Notes: generated by a model from the letters alone, not told the origin. Shown: positions 49,220 through 60,096, counted from the first letter of the stretch. The stretch is 64,000 nucleotides of DNA from Pseudomonadales bacterium (GCA_028285415.1 JANQPF010000021.1:124001-188000), one strand, 5' to 3'. Translations and numbers: made by a program.

Positions 49220-49858
49220 TCATTCGATCTCCGTTTTCTCTTTGAACTCACAGAGGTCTTCGATGAGGCAGGATCCACAGCGGGGCTTGCGCGCCACGCA
49301 GGTGTAGCGTCCGTGCAGGATGAGCCAGTGATGGGCGTCCTGCTTGTACTCAGCCGGTACAACTTTCAACAGCTTCTGCTCGACCTGATTGACGTTTTTC
49401 CCCTGGGCAATCCGTGTGCGGTTCGACACCCTGAAGATGTGGGTGTCCACGGCGATCGTCGGGTGACCAAACGCGGTGTTGAGAATCACGTTGGCGGTTT
49501 TGCGGCCGACGCCGGGGAGGGCTTCCAGGGCTTCGCGATCCTCGGGCACCTCGCCGTTGTGCTCATCGAGCAGTATCCGGCAGGTTTTGACGACGTTGGT
49601 GGCCTTGGTGTTGAACAGGCCAATCGTCTTGATGTACTCCTTCAGGCGTTTTTCGCCGAGCTTGTGCAGCGCGGCCGGTGTGTTCGCTTTCTTAAAAAGC
49701 GGTCCGGTTGCCTTGTTGACGCTGACGTCGGTGGCCTGGGCCGAGAGAATCACGGCAATCAGAAGCTCAAACGGAGAGCTGTACTCGAGCTCCGTCGTGG
49801 GCTTGGGGTTGGCTGTCTGAAAGCGGGCGAAAATCTGTGCACGTTTGTCGTTGTTCAT
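49220..49858 (-). CDS. nth: Endonuclease III (DNA glycosylase/AP lyase)
   Basis: 212 residues, the same length class as E. coli Nth. Helix-hairpin-helix LPGVGRKTAN with catalytic Lys120, and Asp138 in IAVDTHIFR, at the same numbers as in E. coli. The C-terminal 4Fe-4S loop shows four cysteines (CVARKPRCGSCLIEDLC). Removes oxidised pyrimidines. Its start overlaps the rnfE stop by 4 bp, the usual position of nth at the end of rnf operons. Confidence 0.97.
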   Translation of the reverse strand: MNNDKRAQIFARFQTANPKPTTELEYSSPFELLIAVILSAQATDVSVNKATGPLFKKANTPAALHKLGEKRLKEYIKTIGLFNTKATNVVKTCRILLDEHNGEVPEDREALEALPGVGRKTANVILNTAFGHPTIAVDTHIFRVSNRTRIAQGKNVNQVEQKLLKVVPAEYKQDAHHWLILHGRYTCVARKPRCGSCLIEDLCEFKEKTEIE

Positions 49859-50511
49859 GTGGCGTCCGTATCCGGGGTTGTCGTAGCGGGCCTGGCGCGC
49901 AGGAGGCGATTGCCGAGCGCAAGCAGCAGGCCCGCGACGATGAAAGCGCCGGGGGCCAGCGCCGCCAGCGGCAGCACCTCAAATCCCAGCGAGATTTGCC
50001 AGCCTGCCGCGTGAGTGCCAAAGAGATGCTCTGCGTCGCGCAAGAGCGTCCCATGGGCAAGCACCTCGCGGACGGCGCCGAGTGTCACCAGCGCAAGCGC
50101 AAAGCCTGCTGCCGTTCCGGCGGCGTCAAGAAGGCTCCTGCCGACGGGCTGACGGCTTGCAAACGCTTCAGCGCGCCCGAGGATCATGCAGTTGGTCACG
50201 ATGATCTGCACAAAAAGCGCAATCTTCTCATAGAGACCATAGGCGTACGCCTCGAGAAGCAGCGTTGCCACCGTCGTGAACGTGGCGATGATGAGCACAA
50301 AGCAGGGCAGGCGGGCCATGTCCGGTATCTGTCGGCGAAGCACGGAAATGAGCGTGTTGCTCCCAATCACCACAAATGCCGAAGCTGCGGCGAGTCCCAG
50401 CGCGTTGACGACGCTGTTGCTGACTGCCAGCAGCGGACAGAGGCCCAGCAGCTGCGCCCAGGCTGGATTGCGGGCGATGGCGGCGCTGGCGAAGGTTGAA
50501 TCAGGAACCAC
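49855..50511 (-). CDS. rnfE: Rnf electron transport complex subunit E
   Basis: 218 residues from GTG 50511, overlapping the rnfG stop by 11 bp. Six membrane segments; characteristic LLGLCPLLAVSNSVVNALG at the start, FVQIIVTNCMILGRAEAFASR and a C-terminal membrane helix. Homologous to RnfA; the two form the membrane core with iron-sulfur and electron passage. Overlaps nth (ATGA). Confidence 0.93.
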   Translation of the reverse strand: MVPDSTFASAAIARNPAWAQLLGLCPLLAVSNSVVNALGLAAASAFVVIGSNTLISVLRRQIPDMARLPCFVLIIATFTTVATLLLEAYAYGLYEKIALFVQIIVTNCMILGRAEAFASRQPVGRSLLDAAGTAAGFALALVTLGAVREVLAHGTLLRDAEHLFGTHAAGWQISLGFEVLPLAALAPGAFIVAGLLLALGNRLLRARPATTTPDTDAT

Positions 50512-50995
50512 AGCTCGAGACCTCGCGTTCGAAAATGCCAGCCAGCTCGTCCGCAGCGTGGCGCATGGCGTCGCTGGTGATGGTGGCACCACTGACCGTA
50601 TCCAGTGAACGCCATTCTTTGACGGGCAAGCCGTCGAGCTCAGGTATCCAGCTGCTGCGGGCATGATCGATGAAGTCACCAATGCCCGGGGTCTCACGGT
50701 GCGCCGTCACCCGCAGGCTCAAGGTGCCGCTGCGGTAGAAAGCCAGCAGATCGATGGGTCCAGCGTAGCCGTTCGCCTCGTGGCGGCGGAAGAGCCAGGC
50801 GGGGCAGTCACCAAACTGTGCTGCGTCAGGGTTCATGCCTTCGGGCAGCGCCCTGCCAAGCAGCGCCTCTGCCAGCGCCCGCGCGCGGGCCTGGCGGGCA
50901 TACTCGATGTCGGGCCGCGTCAGCGCATCCGTGGCGACCAGGAGCCCGGCGCAGGCTGCGCCGATGACGACAACGGTCGTGAGCGCGCGAATCAT
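50501..50995 (-). CDS. rnfG: Rnf electron transport complex subunit G (short)
   Basis: 164 residues, clearly shorter than the roughly 200 of typical RnfG. One N-terminal membrane anchor (residues 5-25), then the FMN-binding domain with GIGDF and the covalent flavin attachment motif DTVSGATITS (Thr in SGATIT). The region between anchor and domain is compressed. Overlaps rnfD by 4 bp and rnfE by 11 bp. Confidence 0.9.
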   Translation of the reverse strand: MIRALTTVVVIGAACAGLLVATDALTRPDIEYARQARARALAEALLGRALPEGMNPDAAQFGDCPAWLFRRHEANGYAGPIDLLAFYRSGTLSLRVTAHRETPGIGDFIDHARSSWIPELDGLPVKEWRSLDTVSGATITSDAMRHAADELAGIFEREVSSCGS

Positions 50996-51906
50996 GAGGC
51001 TCTCCGCGCCACCAGCGGCGCTTCATAGCGGTTCATCAACGGTACGAAGGCGTTTGCAAAGAGCACTGCAAAGGCGATGCCGTCGGGGAAGCTGCCGTAG
51101 GCGCGAATCAGATAGATCAGGACGCCAATCATCAGTCCATAGAGGATCTGATTACGCGGCGTACGCGGATGACTCACCGGATCGGTGGCGATGAAGAAGG
51201 CGGCTGCGACGGTGCCGCCGGTTGTCCAGTGGAAGAAGGTCGATCCGAGGCTGGTGGACGAACCCTGGTCGTAGCCGAAAAGTGCTGCAAGCGCGACCCC
51301 GCCCATTACCGCCGCTGGCACGCGCCAGGCGGCAAGGCGCAGGTAAAGGAGTACAAGTCCACCGGCGAGAAAGCAGAAGGCGACAACCCGTTGATCAGCG
51401 CCGGCCTTGGGGTGAGCCGCCACAAACTCGGCCACGGTCAGGCCTTCGCGGTAACGAAACTCGCTCAATAGCGTGGCGCCGCTGAAGCCGTCGACACCGG
51501 CCGGCGCGGGCCAGTGTGCCAGCGCTTCGGGAAAGGACACCATGACCACTGCGTAGCCGACCATCGCCGGATTGAAGACGTTCTGACCGAGCCCGCCGTA
51601 GACGTGTTTGCCGAGCCCGAGTGCCGCCAGTGCAGCAAGTGCCAGAATGCCGGGCGCCACATAGGGCGGCAGACAGATGGCAATGAGCCAGCCGGTGAGG
51701 AGCGCGCTCAGATCTTTGAGGTGAAAGCTGATGTCTCTGAGGCTGCGTGTCCCAGCTGCGAGGAGAAACACCGCCTCCGCGATGAGCGCAAAACCGCTCA
51801 TCCACGCCAGATTCCAGAGCACGCCGAAGCCCCACACCGAGACCATTGCGGCGACTCCCGGAACGAGGGCGGCGAGCACAATCAGCATGATCCGCGACGT
51901 GCTCAT
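50992..51906 (-). CDS. rnfD: Rnf electron transport complex subunit D
   Basis: 304 residues from ATG 51906, chosen because it forms the ATGA overlap with the rnfB stop used throughout this operon; an in-frame ATG at 51912 is possible. Nine or so membrane segments, [21 protein letters not shown], and the covalent FMN site [14 protein letters not shown]. Carries flavin and, with A and E, the ion-pumping core. Confidence 0.93.
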   Translation of the reverse strand: MSTSRIMLIVLAALVPGVAAMVSVWGFGVLWNLAWMSGFALIAEAVFLLAAGTRSLRDISFHLKDLSALLTGWLIAICLPPYVAPGILALAALAALGLGKHVYGGLGQNVFNPAMVGYAVVMVSFPEALAHWPAPAGVDGFSGATLLSEFRYREGLTVAEFVAAHPKAGADQRVVAFCFLAGGLVLLYLRLAAWRVPAAVMGGVALAALFGYDQGSSTSLGSTFFHWTTGGTVAAAFFIATDPVSHPRTPRNQILYGLMIGVLIYLIRAYGSFPDGIAFAVLFANAFVPLMNRYEAPLVARRAS

Positions 51907-52793
51907 GTCCATGAGCGTGTGCCCTTTTGTTTCAATCTGGCGCTGCGCCTGGATTCAGCGCTGGCGGCGTGTTCAGCATGGCGGGCAGCATGGGCGTCGT
52001 AACGCTGCTTGAAACGCCGGCGCGAGGCGTCCTCCGCGGCAGCAAGGGTCAGCTCGCGCTTGTGCGTCGAAAACTCGGCTGCCAGGTTGATGCCGCTGGG
52101 GCAGGCGCGGTCGCAGAGTCCGCATTCGATGCAGTTGCCGAGACCCTGGTCGCGGGCAGTTTCGAGGTGGCCCTGGCGCACATTCTGAATGAGGCTCATG
52201 ACCGGCAGCTCCACGGGGCAGACCGGATCGCAACGGCTGCATTTGATGCACGCACGCAGCGGCACCGCCAGGACTGGTTTCGGTGGCTCACGCCGCCGTG
52301 CGGGTGCGGCCACGTCAATCATCTCGATGCAATCCACCGGGCAGGGCGCAACGCAGAGCTCACAACCGGTGCACTCGTCGGTGATGACCGTGTGCATATA
52401 GTTTGGCGCGCCGACAATGGCGTCGACCGGGCAGGCGGGCAGGCAGAGTGTGCAGCCTATGCATTCTGTTTCATCAATGACGGCAAGCTTGACGGGCGTG
52501 GGTGCTGGCGGCACGCCGCCGGACGCGCCCATCAGACGCTGCAGCTCGGCGTGGGTTGCCGCGCCGCCGGGTGGGCAGAGATCCAATGCCGCCGCGCCGC
52601 CTGCGACCGCCTCCGCGTAGGGCCGGCAACCGGGATAGCCGCACTGCGCGCACTGGGTCTGCGGGAGTGTTGCGTCGATCGCATCGACGAGGGGGCTTGC
52701 ATTGCGCGGGTAACGTCGGCCGAGTGCAAGGAACGCCACGGCGAATATGAGCAACGTGCCAATCAGCAGGAGCGGCGTTGCGACAGCGTTCAC
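51903..52793 (-). CDS. rnfB: RnfB fused to an RnfC-like C-terminal ferredoxin domain
   Basis: 296 residues versus about 190 for E. coli RsxB. Residues 1-170 are ordinary RnfB: membrane anchor, cluster motif CAQCGYPGC...C (Cys48, 51, 56, 73), then two 4Fe-4S motifs (Cys111-121, Cys141-151). Residues 180-235 add two more: [12 protein letters not shown] and [15 protein letters not shown], then a basic Ala/Arg helical tail (to 296). CIECG.C...CPS.I and the tail are hallmarks of the RnfC C-terminus. No rnfC gene lies between this gene and rnfD, which overlap by 4 bp. Fusion and loss are therefore read directly from the layout; the functional consequence is inference. Confidence 0.9.
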   Translation of the reverse strand: MNAVATPLLLIGTLLIFAVAFLALGRRYPRNASPLVDAIDATLPQTQCAQCGYPGCRPYAEAVAGGAAALDLCPPGGAATHAELQRLMGASGGVPPAPTPVKLAVIDETECIGCTLCLPACPVDAIVGAPNYMHTVITDECTGCELCVAPCPVDCIEMIDVAAPARRREPPKPVLAVPLRACIKCSRCDPVCPVELPVMSLIQNVRQGHLETARDQGLGNCIECGLCDRACPSGINLAAEFSTHKRELTLAAAEDASRRRFKQRYDAHAARHAEHAASAESRRSARLKQKGTRSWT

Positions 52794-53368
52794 CCGGCCA
52801 GCCCCGTCAATCCCATGAATGCGAGGCTCATGATGCCCGCGCTGATCAGCGCAATGGGCGCGCCGCGGAACGGCGCAGGAATGCCCTCATGATCGAGCGT
52901 CTCGCGCATCGCGCCGAAGAGCACCATCACGAGTGTAAACCCACCGGCGGCGCCGATGCTGAAGACGAGCGTCTCCAGGAGGCTCAGATCCTGGCTGGTG
53001 GCCAGGAGCGCCACGCCCAGCACCGCGCAGTTACTGGTAATGAGCGGCAGATAGATGCCAAGCATCTGATGCAGCACCACGGAGGTGGCTTCTATGTAGC
53101 GGGAAACAAGCTGCACGACACCTGCGATTACCACGATGAAAAGGATGATGCGCAGGTACTCGAGCTCGAGCGGGACGAGCACGCCGTGATAGACGAGGTG
53201 CGCAATGACCGCGGCAAGCGTCAGCACAAACGTGGTTGCGACTCCGGTGGCAAGCGCGGTGTCGTAACCCCGGGTGATGCCCATGAACGGGCAGAGACCG
53301 AGGAACTGGGCCAGGACAAAATTGTTGACCAGCAGCGCGCCGATCAGAAGCAGCGCTAGATCAGCCAT
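52790..53368 (-). CDS. rnfA: Rnf electron transport complex subunit A
   Basis: 192 residues, as in other Rnf complexes. Six membrane segments; [18 protein letters not shown] near the start and [15 protein letters not shown] with the conserved cysteine. First gene of the operon, overlapping rnfB by 4 bp and 27 bp from the metG stop, so it may be read with metG. Confidence 0.95.
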   Translation of the reverse strand: MADLALLLIGALLVNNFVLAQFLGLCPFMGITRGYDTALATGVATTFVLTLAAVIAHLVYHGVLVPLELEYLRIILFIVVIAGVVQLVSRYIEATSVVLHQMLGIYLPLITSNCAVLGVALLATSQDLSLLETLVFSIGAAGGFTLVMVLFGAMRETLDHEGIPAPFRGAPIALISAGIMSLAFMGLTGLAG

Positions 53369-53395
53369 CGCTTGGCTAGCACCCTCGTCCTGACA

Positions 53396-55411
53396 CTAGC
53401 GCACGTCCATGCCGGGCTCAGCACCGCTGTCGGGACTCAGGAGGAAAATGTCTTTTCCGCCGGGACCCGCGGCCAGCACCATGCCCTCGGAGACGCCGAA
53501 GCGCATTTTGCGTGGCGCGAGATTGGCGACGACAACCGTGAGCTTGCCGACGAGATCTGCCGGATCGTACGCCTCGCGTATGCCGGAGAAAACCTGGCGC
53601 TCATGGTCGCCCACGTCCAGGGTCAGCTGCAGGAGCTTGTCCGCGCCGTCCACGAGCTCAGCGGCGACAATTTTTGCAACCTTGAGCTCAACCTTCGCAA
53701 AGTCGTCGATGTTGATGAACTCATCGTCAGCAGCCGGTGCATCGCCGTCTGCCGTCGTCGCCTCGGAAGGCGCTTCTGCAGACGCTGCAACCAGCTTGTC
53801 GACGGTTTTCATCTCCATGCGCGCGAGCATGGCTTTGAACTTGGCGATGGTGTGTCCCAGGAGTGGTGTCTGTGCATCCGCCCACGTGAGCGGCTCAACC
53901 TGCAGGAAAGCCTCGGTCTTGGCCGCCATCTCCGGCAGGATCGGTTTCAGGTAAATCGCGAGCACGCGGAACATGTTGATGGCCTGGCTGCAGACGAGCT
54001 GCACATCCTCGCGCCGTTCCGGGTCTTTGTTGAGGTTCCACGGTTCGTGCTGGGCAATGTACTGATTGGCGAGATCGGCAAGCGCCGTGATCTCTCTGAC
54101 CGCTTTGCTCGTATCGTCCGCTTCGTAGTACTCGGCGATCGCCTCGCTCTGTGCAGTGAATTTCTGCCACAGCTCGCCGTCGTGCATGGTGTCGGCCAGC
54201 TTGCCGTCGAAGCCCTTGACCAGGAATCCGGCGCAGCGGCTGGCAATGTTGATGACCTTGCCAACGAGGTCCGAATTGACGCGCTGCACGAAGTCTTCCA
54301 GATTGATGTCGACGTCGTCGGCAGTGCCGTTCAGTTTGGTGGCGTAGTAGTAGCGCAGGTACTCGGGATCGAGATAGTCGAGGTAGTCGTTTGCCAGAAT
54401 GAAGGTGCCGCGGCTCTTCGACATTTTTGTGCCGTTCACAGTGATGAAGCCGTGGGTGTGAATGCGCGTAGGCGTGCGGAAACCGGCACCGTCCAGCACC
54501 GCCGGCCAGAAGAGCGCGTGGAAGTTGATGATGTCCTTGCCGATGAAGTGATGCACTTCGTACTCACTCTCAGGTTGCCAGAAATCGTCGAACTGCATGT
54601 CGTTTCTCTGATCACAGAACTTCTGGAAGCTCGCCATGTAGCCGATGGGGGCATCCATCCACACGTAGAAGTACTTGTCAGTGGTGCCCGGAATGACAAA
54701 GCCGAAGTAGGGGGCATCGCGGGAGATGTCCCAGGCTTTGAGCCCGCCGTCGAGCCACTCAGCGAGCTTGTTGGCTATCTCCGGCTGCACCGCGCCGGAA
54801 CGGGTCCACTTCTTGAGGAAGTCGGTGTACTGGGGCAGATCGAAGAAATAGTGCTCTGATGCCTTCAGCTCGGGGGTGGCGCCGGAATAGACCGACTTCG
54901 GGTTTTTGAGATCCGTCGCATCGTAGGTGGCGCCGCAGACTTCGCAGTTGTCGCCGTATTGACCCGCAGCGCCGCAGTTCGGACATTCGCCCACGACGAA
55001 GCGGTCCGCGAGAAAAAGCTTCTTTTCGGGGTCGTAGAGCTGCTCGACTTCGCGGGTGAAGATGAGACCGCGCGCCTGCAGGCGTTCATAGATGAGCTCG
55101 GAGAAATGCCGGTTTTCATCGGAATGGGTCGAGTAGTAGTTATCGTGGCTGACTAAGAAGCGCTCGAAATCGCTGACGTGATCTCTGCGCACCGCTTCGA
55201 TCAGCTGCTCGGGCGCCACGCCGTCTTCTTCCGCGCGAATCATGGTGGCCGTGCCGTGCGTGTCGTCGGCGCAGACGTAGACAACCTGGTGACCGCGCAT
55301 GCGCTGAAAGCGCACCCAGATGTCGGTCTGGACGTGCTCATACATATGGCCAAGGTGAATTGGTCCATTGGCGTTGGGCAGCGCGCTGGTCACAAGAATG
55401 TTACGAGTCAT
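53396..55411 (-). CDS. metG: Methionyl-tRNA synthetase
   Basis: 671 residues from ATG 55411. HIGH motif [10 protein letters not shown], zinc knuckle CPNCG...CEVCG, KMSKS loop GTKMSKSRG, and a C-terminal tRNA-binding (EMAP/Trbp111) domain from about 565 ([17 protein letters not shown]). Between catalytic and tRNA-binding parts lies an Ala/Asp/Glu-rich linker. Charges initiator and elongator tRNA-Met. Divergent from mrp and upstream of rnf, the Pseudomonas order. Confidence 0.97.
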   Translation of the reverse strand: MTRNILVTSALPNANGPIHLGHMYEHVQTDIWVRFQRMRGHQVVYVCADDTHGTATMIRAEEDGVAPEQLIEAVRRDHVSDFERFLVSHDNYYSTHSDENRHFSELIYERLQARGLIFTREVEQLYDPEKKLFLADRFVVGECPNCGAAGQYGDNCEVCGATYDATDLKNPKSVYSGATPELKASEHYFFDLPQYTDFLKKWTRSGAVQPEIANKLAEWLDGGLKAWDISRDAPYFGFVIPGTTDKYFYVWMDAPIGYMASFQKFCDQRNDMQFDDFWQPESEYEVHHFIGKDIINFHALFWPAVLDGAGFRTPTRIHTHGFITVNGTKMSKSRGTFILANDYLDYLDPEYLRYYYATKLNGTADDVDINLEDFVQRVNSDLVGKVINIASRCAGFLVKGFDGKLADTMHDGELWQKFTAQSEAIAEYYEADDTSKAVREITALADLANQYIAQHEPWNLNKDPERREDVQLVCSQAINMFRVLAIYLKPILPEMAAKTEAFLQVEPLTWADAQTPLLGHTIAKFKAMLARMEMKTVDKLVAASAEAPSEATTADGDAPAADDEFINIDDFAKVELKVAKIVAAELVDGADKLLQLTLDVGDHERQVFSGIREAYDPADLVGKLTVVVANLAPRKMRFGVSEGMVLAAGPGGKDIFLLSPDSGAEPGMDVR

Positions 55412-55534
55412 ACCCGCTCTCAAATCCGCGTGGTGGCAAAAGGGCGCTAATTCTACCCATAGGTACCGGCAGAAAATAGGCAGATTGGTGCGCACCCACT
55501 TATACTGGGCGGCTTTCTCCAACCCTGAGCAGAC

Positions 55535-56548
55535 ATGAAAGTCGAAGATTTTGTAGACCCTTACCTCGGCAAAACCTGGGGCCAGCTGGGCGCACGGGTG
55601 CTCACCAGCGGCAGGCAGGTGGCCGTCACCCTCGGCTACCCGGCTGCGGGTATGCAGGCTGAGCTGACCGAGGCATTGTCGGCGCACCTGGGCGGCGCCG
55701 AGGTAGAGCTGGAACTCGCCTTCAGCGCGCCGCGCGGCCGCGGCTTCGGCCAGGTCAAGCACATCATCGCCGTGGCCTCGGGTAAAGGCGGCGTCGGCAA
55801 ATCGACCACCGCCGTGAACCTGGCGCTGGCGCTCGATGCCGAAGGGGCCAAAGTTGGCCTCCTCGACGCCGACATCTACGGCCCGAGCCAGGGCATGATG
55901 CTAGGCGTCGACGAAGGTCGCCGGCCCGCGATCAAGGACGGCAAGTTCTTCGAACCCATTCGCGCCCACGGTCTCAAAGCCATGTCCATGAGCTTCATGG
56001 TGACCGACTCGACACCCATGGTCTGGCGTGGCCCGATGGCGTCCGGCGCGTTGCAGCAGATCCTCACCCAGACCCTGTGGGACGACCTCGACTACCTCAT
56101 TGTGGATATGCCGCCGGGCACCGGTGACATACAGCTGACGCTCTCTCAGAAAGTGCCGGTCGCGGGTGCGGTCATTGTCACGACGCCGCAGGACATTGCG
56201 CTCCTGGATGCGGTCAAAGGCATTGAGATGTTCGCCAAGGTGGACATCCCCGTGCTCGGCATCATCGAGAACATGAGCGTGCACTGCTGTCCGAACTGCG
56301 GTCATGTCAGCCATCTGTTTGGCGAAGGCGGCGGTACCCGCGTGGCGACGGAGCTGGGTGTGCCGCTGCTCGGCGAGCTGCCGCTGGCCATGGAGATCCG
56401 CGAGCAGGCCGACAGCGGCAAGCCGACGGTGCGTGCCGATCCGGAATCCGAGGTGAGCGCCATCTACCGTAAAGCCGCCCGCCATATGGCGGCGCGACTG
56501 TGGGATCAGGAGCAGGCGGCGCCGACCATACGGATGGTGGACGACTGA
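55535..56548 (+). CDS. mrp: Mrp/ApbC-type iron-sulfur cluster carrier ATPase
   Basis: 337 residues. N-terminal MIP18-like part (residues 1-75), then a MinD/Mrp ATPase: deviant Walker [25 protein letters not shown], and a CxxC in [12 protein letters not shown] for 4Fe-4S binding. Loads or transfers Fe-S clusters in the cytoplasm. Divergent from metG, upstream of dcd. Confidence 0.95.
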   Translation: MKVEDFVDPYLGKTWGQLGARVLTSGRQVAVTLGYPAAGMQAELTEALSAHLGGAEVELELAFSAPRGRGFGQVKHIIAVASGKGGVGKSTTAVNLALALDAEGAKVGLLDADIYGPSQGMMLGVDEGRRPAIKDGKFFEPIRAHGLKAMSMSFMVTDSTPMVWRGPMASGALQQILTQTLWDDLDYLIVDMPPGTGDIQLTLSQKVPVAGAVIVTTPQDIALLDAVKGIEMFAKVDIPVLGIIENMSVHCCPNCGHVSHLFGEGGGTRVATELGVPLLGELPLAMEIREQADSGKPTVRADPESEVSAIYRKAARHMAARLWDQEQAAPTIRMVDD

Positions 56549-56602
56549 TCCGGGTAAGGACGCTGAAGCCAACCCTCGACCGAATAGAACAAGGAAAACC
56601 GC

Positions 56603-57166
56603 ATGACCATCAAATCCGACCGCTGGATCATTGAGCAGGCCAACAATGGGATGATTGAGCCGTTCGAGGCCGGCCAGGTGCGTGAAACCGGGGGCCAGAA
56701 AGTCATCTCGTACGGCACGTCGAGCTATGGCTATGACGTGCGCTGCGCGCCGCAGTTCAAAGTGTTCACCAACATCCATTCAGCAACGGTTGATCCCAAG
56801 GCGTTTGATGAGGACAGCTTCGTCGACGTGGAAGGCGACGTTTGTGTGATTCCACCCAATTCGTTTGCGCTTGCAAGCACGGTCGAGTACTTCCGCATTC
56901 CGGAAGACGTGCTCACCATCTGTCTCGGCAAATCGACTTACGCGCGCTGCGGGATCATCGTCAACGTGACGCCGCTCGAGCCCGAGTGGGAGGGTCACGT
57001 GACGCTCGAGTTTTCCAACACGACCACGCTGCCGGCGAAGATTTACGCCAACGAAGGGGTGGCGCAGATGCTCTTTTTCCAGTCGGACGAACGCTGCGAG
57101 GTGACGTACAAGGATCGCGGCGGGAAGTATCAGGGACAGACGGGCGTGACGCTGCCGAAACCCTAG
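56603..57166 (+). CDS. dcd: dCTP deaminase
   Basis: 187 residues. [23 protein letters not shown] with the nucleotide-binding Ser/Arg, and catalytic Glu136 in [10 protein letters not shown]. Makes dUTP from dCTP for thymidylate synthesis. AGGAA upstream of ATG. The stop overlaps that of purM (convergent) by 4 bp. Confidence 0.96.
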   Translation: MTIKSDRWIIEQANNGMIEPFEAGQVRETGGQKVISYGTSSYGYDVRCAPQFKVFTNIHSATVDPKAFDEDSFVDVEGDVCVIPPNSFALASTVEYFRIPEDVLTICLGKSTYARCGIIVNVTPLEPEWEGHVTLEFSNTTTLPAKIYANEGVAQMLFFQSDERCEVTYKDRGGKYQGQTGVTLPKP

Positions 57167-58206
57167 CTGATGACGATCTGCTGGGATCCGGGCACAGCGT
57201 CTGCTGGCACGATCCGACCCACCTCGACCGGTGATTCGCCCGCGTCGATCAGCACGTCCGTCAGCGCGGATGCCGCTTGCGCATCCACAACCAGCAGAAA
57301 GCCGATGCCGCAGTTGAACGTGGTGAGCATCTCGCGTTCGTCGATGTTGCCGGCCTGCTGCAGCCAGGCAAAGAGCTCCGGGCGCTGCCAGCTGTCGAGA
57401 TCGACGAGCGCGGCCTTGCCTGCCGGCAGCACCCGCGGCACGTTCTCGTAAAAACCGCCGCCTGTGATGTGCACCATGGCGTGGATGTCTACCTGGCGGG
57501 CTGCCGCGAGAACCGAGCGCACGTAGATACGTGTGGGTGCCAGGAGCTCGTCGAGGAGCTCGGGATTGGGCTGCATGCCCTGGCGCTCCAGGACCTTTCG
57601 AATGAGTGAGTAGCCGTTACTGTGTGGACCCGAACTCGGCAGGCCGATGATGACGTCGTCGGCTGAAACCTTGCTGCCGTCAATGATGCGGGACTTTTCC
57701 ACGACGCCCACGCAGAAACCGGCGAGGTCATACTCGCTGCCGTCGTAGAAGCCCGGCATTTCCGCCGTTTCGCCGCCGGCGAGCGAGCAGCCGGCGAGCT
57801 CACAGCCGTGCGCAATGCCGTTGATCACCGTGGCGGCGGTATCGACGTCGAGCCTGCCGGTGGCGTAGTAATCGAGGAACAGAAAGGGCTCGGCGCCCGT
57901 GACCAGGACGTCGTTTGCACACATGGCAACCAGATCCTGGCCCACTCCTTCGTGGCGACTAAAATCAATGGCCAGCTTGAGTTTGGTGCCAACGCCGTCG
58001 GTTCCGGAAACGAGCACCGGTTCGCGATAGCCCGCGGGGATCTCCGTCATGGCTGCAAACCCACCGAGATTCGACAGCATCTCGGGCCGGTGCGTGGCTT
58101 TGCAGGCGGCGCTGATGCGGCTGACCAGCGCGTTGCCGGCTTCGATGTCGACACCGGCGTCTTTGTAACTCAGGCCGCTGGCGGGGTTGGGAGCGTCTTG
58201 GGACAA
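57163..58206 (-). CDS. purM: Phosphoribosylformylglycinamidine cyclo-ligase
   Basis: 347 residues from TTG 58206 (GGAAAA upstream); an ATG at 58320 would add 38 residues without homology. Motifs: [45 protein letters not shown]-like stretch, [11 protein letters not shown] and [13 protein letters not shown]. Closes the imidazole ring in purine synthesis. Normally followed by purN, which is not here. Confidence 0.95.
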   Translation of the reverse strand: MSQDAPNPASGLSYKDAGVDIEAGNALVSRISAACKATHRPEMLSNLGGFAAMTEIPAGYREPVLVSGTDGVGTKLKLAIDFSRHEGVGQDLVAMCANDVLVTGAEPFLFLDYYATGRLDVDTAATVINGIAHGCELAGCSLAGGETAEMPGFYDGSEYDLAGFCVGVVEKSRIIDGSKVSADDVIIGLPSSGPHSNGYSLIRKVLERQGMQPNPELLDELLAPTRIYVRSVLAAARQVDIHAMVHITGGGFYENVPRVLPAGKAALVDLDSWQRPELFAWLQQAGNIDEREMLTTFNCGIGFLLVVDAQAASALTDVLIDAGESPVEVGRIVPADAVPGSQQIVIS

Positions 58207-58336
58207 TACGTTTTCCGGGGTGCTTGCGAAAGAGCGCGAGTTTAGCAGACCTTGTACTCTTAACCGTCGCGGAATTTGGCTAAAATCTGTTGAGAACAAA
58301 TAGAACGCCAGGGACGACATAGTGCTTGTCGACGGA

Positions 58337-58351
58337 CAGGACTGAGTCCTG
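58337..58351. other. Palindrome in the purM / DUF2066 intergenic region
   Basis: CAGGACTGAGTCCTG, a 15-bp perfect inverted repeat (seven-base arms around one base), flanked by AGTGC (58321-58325) and GCACT (58352-58356) that also pair. A second hairpin, 58363-58389 (CCAGGGGG / CCC..CCTGG), follows. They lie between the divergent purM and DUF2066 genes and could be an operator or RNA hairpins. It does not look like the E. coli PurR box. Confidence 0.4.
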
Positions 58352-58409
58352 GCACTGATGTACCAGGGGGCTGCTGCTCCCTCACCTGGCGAAAAAGAGT
58401 TTGAACCCC

Positions 58410-59483
58410 ATGCGCGCTGATCTGCATCGCTTCCTTCATCTTGTTACGACTGCCCTGGTTGTTGCGGCGTTGGCGACGCCGACCCTTGCCCGGGCCAACA
58501 CCTCCTGGCTCTACGCGGTGGAACGGCCGGTCGAGGCGCAGACGGACGCCGAACGCAGGCGTGCCGCGCGCGAGGGCCTGCTGATTGTGCTTTCGCGGAT
58601 CACGGGCCTTGCCTCGGTGCCGCGCACGCCCGAAGTGAGTGCCGCGCTGGAGCGCCCGGACCGCTACTACAACGAGTTCGTGTTCCGGGAGCGCCGCGAC
58701 GCTCTCAACGAGATTTCGCTGTCCGTGACGCTCACCTACCAGGCAGATGCCCTCATTGCGCTCTGCAAGCAGGCGGCGTTGCCCGTGTGGTGGTCCCGCA
58801 GGCCCCAGGTGGTGGCGTGGGTGGTGGAAGATGGCGGCGAGCGGCAGGTGCTCGGTAGCGGCAGCGAGCACCCGGTCACCGAAGCGCTGGTCGAACGTGC
58901 GCAGCTGCGCGGTGTACCGCTGACGCTGCCGCTCATGGATCTGGATGACAGCCTTGCCGTCAGCGCCGCTGACGTCTGGGGCAAGGTGAGCCAGACGCTG
59001 GACGCTGCCGGGGAACGGTATGGCGCGGATCTGGTGCTGACCGGCCGGCTGCGCGGCATGCCCGGCGTGGACGACATGACCGCCAACTATCGCGGCGATT
59101 GGGAAATCTGGCTCGACGGTGCACCGCTGGTCGAGAAATTTACCGGGGTGGATGCTGCCACGGCTGCGGCCATCGCTGTTGACCTCATCGCCGACCGGCT
59201 TGCCGAACGCTACGCCGTGCTGCCGAGGAGCGTACGCGCACAGCGCGTCTCGATTGTCGGGCTCTCCGGACCGGAAGCGTATGCGGAGATGATGCGTTAC
59301 CTCGGCAGTCTGGAATTCATCGACCGGGTCGACGTCGTGGCGCTGTCGGATGAGTCCCTGGAGCTGCAGGTTGCCAGCCGTGCCGGCGCCGAGCAGCTGC
59401 TGATGCTCCTCACCGCGGAAGACAAACTCCGCGAAGACAAATTTTACCGGGGCATCGACGTGCAGCTGGTCTGGCGGGGATGA
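58410..59483 (+). CDS. DUF2066 exported protein
   Basis: 357 residues from ATG 58410 (AAAAAGAG upstream; TTG at 58401 is possible). Signal peptide ending in ARA-N. Body is DUF2066: [64 protein letters not shown] and the late [10 protein letters not shown]. Role unknown; conserved beside purM and hda in many gammaproteobacteria. Its stop overlaps the next start (ATGA). Confidence 0.87.
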   Translation: MRADLHRFLHLVTTALVVAALATPTLARANTSWLYAVERPVEAQTDAERRRAAREGLLIVLSRITGLASVPRTPEVSAALERPDRYYNEFVFRERRDALNEISLSVTLTYQADALIALCKQAALPVWWSRRPQVVAWVVEDGGERQVLGSGSEHPVTEALVERAQLRGVPLTLPLMDLDDSLAVSAADVWGKVSQTLDAAGERYGADLVLTGRLRGMPGVDDMTANYRGDWEIWLDGAPLVEKFTGVDAATAAAIAVDLIADRLAERYAVLPRSVRAQRVSIVGLSGPEAYAEMMRYLGSLEFIDRVDVVALSDESLELQVASRAGAEQLLMLLTAEDKLREDKFYRGIDVQLVWRG

Positions 59484-60091
59484 CGGGCGTGTCTCAGCTG
59501 CCCAACATCATCACGGTGCTGCGCATTCTGCTGGTGGCGCCCACGGCCTGGCTCCTCTGGGAAGCAATGTACCTCGAGGCCTTTGTGCTCATGGTCATTG
59601 CCGGTTTGTCCGATGCGCTGGACGGGTTTCTGGCGCGGCGCTTCAACTGGATGAGCAAAATCGGCGCCACGCTCGACCCGCTGGCAGACAAGCTCCTCGT
59701 TGCCGTGATGTTTGTGGTCTTCACCATTCAGGGGCATGTGCCGCTGTGGGTCGCAGCGATTGTGCTCGGTCGCGACGTCACCATCGTTTGCGGTGCCGGG
59801 GTCTACAAGCTCCTCTATGAAGAGGTAGAGATCTCACCCACGTTCGTCAGCAAAGCCAACACCGCCATGCAGATTGTGACCGTGTGCCTCTTGATGGCGA
59901 GCCTCCTGCCCGTTGGCGTGCTGGCGGAGCTTGCCGGTCAGCTGGTGCAGCCGTGCTTCTACATTCTTGCCGTGCTGGGCGTAGCCTCCGGCCTCGACTA
60001 CGTGGTGACATGGGGGTCCAAAGCATACCGGGAAGGCAAAAAGCGCAAGCGCTATGCCCGCATGCGGCGCGTCACCGGCGAAGAAGACTAG
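59480..60091 (+). CDS. CDP-alcohol phosphatidyltransferase family protein
   Basis: 203 residues with four or five membrane segments. The full family motif DALDGFLARRFNWMSKIGATLD followed by PLAD fits D-x2-DG-x2-AR-x8-G-x3-D-x3-D. Such enzymes join CDP-diacylglycerol with an alcohol, for instance in phosphatidylglycerophosphate or cardiolipin synthesis. Which one is not clear; it is not obviously pgsA. Lysine/arginine-rich C-terminal tail. Co-translated with DUF2066. Confidence 0.9.
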   Translation: MTGVSQLPNIITVLRILLVAPTAWLLWEAMYLEAFVLMVIAGLSDALDGFLARRFNWMSKIGATLDPLADKLLVAVMFVVFTIQGHVPLWVAAIVLGRDVTIVCGAGVYKLLYEEVEISPTFVSKANTAMQIVTVCLLMASLLPVGVLAELAGQLVQPCFYILAVLGVASGLDYVVTWGSKAYREGKKRKRYARMRRVTGEED

Positions 60092-60096
60092 GCGCC

